From contig VBJR01000398.1 of assembly GCA_005880175.1 (NCBI GenBank), forward strand, positions 1-6,589: DNA of 6,589 nt, in the 5' to 3' direction. Of the stretch, positions 4,934-6,589 are shown in pieces (position 1 is the stretch's first letter; every line of letters starts with the position of its first letter). Both the position numbers and the translations under genes were made by a program. The stretch is from Chloroflexota bacterium (GTDB lineage Bacteria; Chloroflexota; Dormibacteria; Dormibacterales; Dormibacteraceae). The notes under the pieces are model-generated. The model searched no databases. It was given only the letters and a program-made list of their open reading frames with translations, and was not told the origin of the DNA.

Positions 4934-5017
4934 GCCGGTTCGTGTGGTGGAGGACGTAACGAGTCACGACCGACGCCAGACGATACGCACTAGGTGCTAA
5001 CAGTCACGGGGCCGCGG

Positions 5018-5023
5018 TATGCT
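5018..5023 (+). promoter_or_regulatory. possible -10 element of a leaderless promoter
   Basis: TATGCT matches the TAnnnT form of actinobacterial sigma-70-type -10 boxes and ends 9 bases before ATG 5033. Transcription from it would start at or very near that ATG, giving a leaderless mRNA. No good -35 is seen (CTAACA at 4997-5002 is spaced only 15 bases away), so confidence is low. Confidence 0.35.
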
Positions 5024-5032
5024 GTCGAGGCG

Positions 5033-5347
5033 ATGAGCGCCTACGAGCTGCGCGGACTGCTCACCGAGGATGGGGAGCTGGACTATTCCCAGCACTGGCA
5101 GTACGGGTTCGACCGAGGCGACTTCCTGGCCGCGCTGTTCGATGACGTGGTCGATGGTGAGTGGTGGCAGGGGACCTGGTACCCCTTCCACGATCCGAAG
5201 TATCCGATCGAGGCGTACGTCGTGGCCACGGTTGACGAGCTGGAGGAGATCCTGACCGGCGGCTCGATCCCGGCGGAGGTGGTCGCCGCGCTGCGGGAGG
5301 AGCAGCGGGAGTACCAGCGCCGGGCTCCAGGCGAGGTGGACCGATGA
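5033..5347 (+). CDS. small acidic hypothetical protein upstream of the relaxase
   Basis: This gene encodes 104 residues from ATG 5033. The frame also allows GTG 4994, but that start has no ribosome-binding site, and the possible -10 box at 5018-5023 would lie inside the longer version. GAGG at 5027-5030 is only 2 bases from the ATG, too close for normal function, which fits leaderless initiation. The protein is rich in Asp, Glu and aromatic residues: DYSQHWQYGFDRGDFLAALF, then GEWWQGTWYPFHDPKYP, a strand-like IEAYVVATVDELEEIL, and a C-terminal charged helix EVVAALREEQREYQRR. I do not recognise the family. Its TGA overlaps the relaxase ATG (5344-5347), so the two are probably translated together. 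A role as a transfer accessory or regulatory protein is a guess from position only. Confidence 0.65.
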   Translation: MSAYELRGLLTEDGELDYSQHWQYGFDRGDFLAALFDDVVDGEWWQGTWYPFHDPKYPIEAYVVATVDELEEILTGGSIPAEVVAALREEQREYQRRAPGEVDR

Positions 5348-6589
5348 GCGAGCGGTCGGACGGCGCGACGGTGGCCAGGCCGGTGCGCACGCCCAAGCGC
5401 CAGGTGCACCACCGGATCAAGAAGCTGATCATCGACGACAGCCTGACGGCCGAGGCGGTGGTGTCCTACATGATGGACGCGCAGCCGACCGGCGACTACT
5501 ACACCGAAGGCGGGTCGGCGGTCGTGATGTGGCTCGCGACCGAGCGCGCCCGGACGTACTTCGCGCTCGGCCCCGAGGTTGGGGCACGGGTGTCCCGGCA
5601 CGCGATGGCGTCCCTCCTCCGGGGCCGCCACCCGGTGACCGGGTCGAAGATCCGCAAGGCCGGCCAGGACGAGGGCAAGGCCGTCATGGTGGGCGGGATC
5701 GACGTCACGATCAACCCGGCCCCCAAGTCGGTGTCGGTCCTGTGGTCAGTGGCGGATGACGAGCTGCGGCGGACGATCGAGCGGGAGGTCTACCTGTCGG
5801 CCACCCGCGCGATCACCCGCATGTTCGACGAGGTCCCGATGGTGCGAGAGCGGTACGGGCCCCGGCCCGGCGACGTGCGCCACGTGCTCGCCCAGGACTG
5901 GGTGGGAGTCCAGGCCATCCACACGACGGCCAGGCTGACGGCCCACAAGGGCATCCCGGACCCCCAGCTGCACGTGCACAACGTGCTCATCGGCGCGCTC
6001 GACTACAAGGGCCAGCTGCGGGCGCTCGACACGCTGCCCATGACCCGCTACCACCGAGAGATGGACGCGGAGGCGACGTCGGCCCTGGCCGAGACCTTCC
6101 GCCAGATGGGCTTCCCGATCCGCCGCATCGTCGAGCGGAAGAAGACCGGCGCCATCAAGACCGTCAAGTGGGAACTGGAGGGCATCCCCGACGAGCTGGT
6201 CAAGGCGATGAGCGCTCGTACCCGCGAGATCGAGGACCTGAAGAAGCAGTACGAGAAGCACACCGGCCGCGAGGCTGACGGGCCAGGTTGGGAGCGCTTC
6301 GTCGAGCAGCAGCGCGGGCCGAAGGCGAAGCTCAGCCCGACGACGATGGCCGCCGCCTGGCACGAGGAGACGGCGGAGTACGGCTACACGCCGGACGTCC
6401 ACGCCGAGTACGTCAGGAGCGCCGAGGAGGCCGCCAAGGCCGGGGTCGAGGAGCGCGGCCGAACCGGGTGGGCCGCCGACCAGCTGCGCCGCGAGATCCT
6501 GGAGGAGCTCTGCCGCGAGCACGCCATCGTGCCCAGGGCCGAGCTGGACCGGCTCCTGGTGCAGCTGTCGACGGGCCTGATGGACCCGT
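5344..6589 (+). CDS. MOBF-type conjugative relaxase (TrwC-like), N-terminal part
   Basis: The first 415 residues are present and the gene runs off the window. ATG 5344 has GAGGTGGA at 5333-5340 and overlaps the previous stop. MOBF relaxases nick oriT, stay covalently bound through a tyrosine to the transferred strand, and usually carry a C-terminal RecD-like helicase that would lie beyond the window. The TrwC-type relaxase domain is visible: a tyrosine pair in GDYYTEGG (Tyr52/Tyr53) as candidate nucleophiles, the motif DVTINPAPKSVSVLWSVAD (120-138), and the metal-binding HUH motif in DPQLHVHNVLIG (His210, His212), with a likely third ligand His193 in HTTAR. Two features differ from the best-known members: about 35 extra residues before the Tyr pair, and a longer gap before the HUH pair. 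A charged coiled-coil-like stretch occupies 284-306. Confidence 0.94.
   Translation, partial: MSERSDGATVARPVRTPKRQVHHRIKKLIIDDSLTAEAVVSYMMDAQPTGDYYTEGGSAVVMWLATERARTYFALGPEVGARVSRHAMASLLRGRHPVTGSKIRKAGQDEGKAVMVGGIDVTINPAPKSVSVLWSVADDELRRTIEREVYLSATRAITRMFDEVPMVRERYGPRPGDVRHVLAQDWVGVQAIHTTARLTAHKGIPDPQLHVHNVLIGALDYKGQLRALDTLPMTRYHREMDAEATSALAETFRQMGFPIRRIVERKKTGAIKTVKWELEGIPDELVKAMSARTREIEDLKKQYEKHTGREADGPGWERFVEQQRGPKAKLSPTTMAAAWHEETAEYGYTPDVHAEYVRSAEEAAKAGVEERGRTGWAADQLRREILEELCREHAIVPRAELDRLLVQLSTGLMDP

Larger units (their letters stand above)
4852..4993. other. repeat-rich intergenic region, oriT candidate
   Basis: Between the integrase stop and the relaxase operon the DNA becomes AT-richer than its surroundings (4852-4909) and then very G/C-rich. 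It holds the nested repeats ATTCACA/TGTGAAT (4858-4864 and 4898-4904) and AATCATT/AATGATT (4892-4898 and 4902-4908), and the hairpin at 4919-4933. A direct repeat ATTGCGA occurs at 4834-4840 and 4864-4870. Origins of transfer are commonly intergenic, AT-rich, repeat-rich and next to the relaxase gene, as here. The nic site cannot be located by eye, and a regulatory role is equally possible. Confidence 0.45.

Noticed and set aside
5746..6522. Minus-strand open frame of 258 codons opposite the relaxase
   Set aside because: The plus strand carries the relaxase motifs here. The reverse translation is rich in Leu, Arg, Gly and Val with no recognisable domain.
1..6589. CRISPR array or insertion sequence
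   Set aside because: No regularly spaced repeats, no terminal inverted repeats flanking a transposase and no DDE transposase were seen.

Overview
The window is GC-rich DNA in which nearly all genes run left to right. It most likely comes from an actinobacterium (Actinomycetota), judging by strong codon bias to G/C, GTG as well as ATG starts, and ATGA stop/start overlaps at most gene junctions. The content is that of a mobile element: a chain of small phage- or element-type accessory genes, a large serine integrase, a tRNA-derived attachment-site candidate, and the start of a MOBF conjugative relaxase. No host housekeeping gene is visible.

Layout. Bases 2-82 are the 3' end of an unidentified gene, followed by a 95-residue hypothetical gene (85-372). 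A 146-base intergenic stretch holds two strong perfect-arm stem-loops (390-430 and 460-496). From 519 to 4851 the genes form one apparent operon: an Arg/Pro-rich hypothetical protein (519-935); an 87-residue hypothetical protein (932-1195); a zinc-ribbon plus DUF3846-like protein (1192-1725); a two-CxxC protein (1725-1991); a disturbed pair of Cys-rich reading frames (1988-2239 and 2164-2406) that looks like a frameshift or deletion scar; a small hypothetical protein (2403-2678); a catalytic-domain-only serine recombinase that appears to have lost its nucleophilic serine (2705-3205); and a full-length large serine integrase (3196-4851).

The 3' end of the integrase gene reads antisense through the 3' end of a tRNA (T-arm, acceptor strand and CCA, 4691-about 4726). 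This is the likely att site. Beyond it, 4852-4993 is comparatively AT-rich and full of inverted repeats, ending in a G5C-GGA-GC5 hairpin: an oriT candidate. A possible leaderless promoter then leads into a small acidic gene (5033-5347) that overlaps the relaxase gene (5344 to the window end).

How it fits together (inference): the integrase, perhaps modulated by its degenerate partner, would insert and excise the element at a tRNA gene, while the relaxase would nick at the nearby oriT for transfer. Because element-type genes lie on both sides of the att candidate, the window may be the circular (attP) form of an integrative or mobilizable element, a plasmid, or the junction of two elements stacked at one tRNA. 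The sequence alone does not decide between these.
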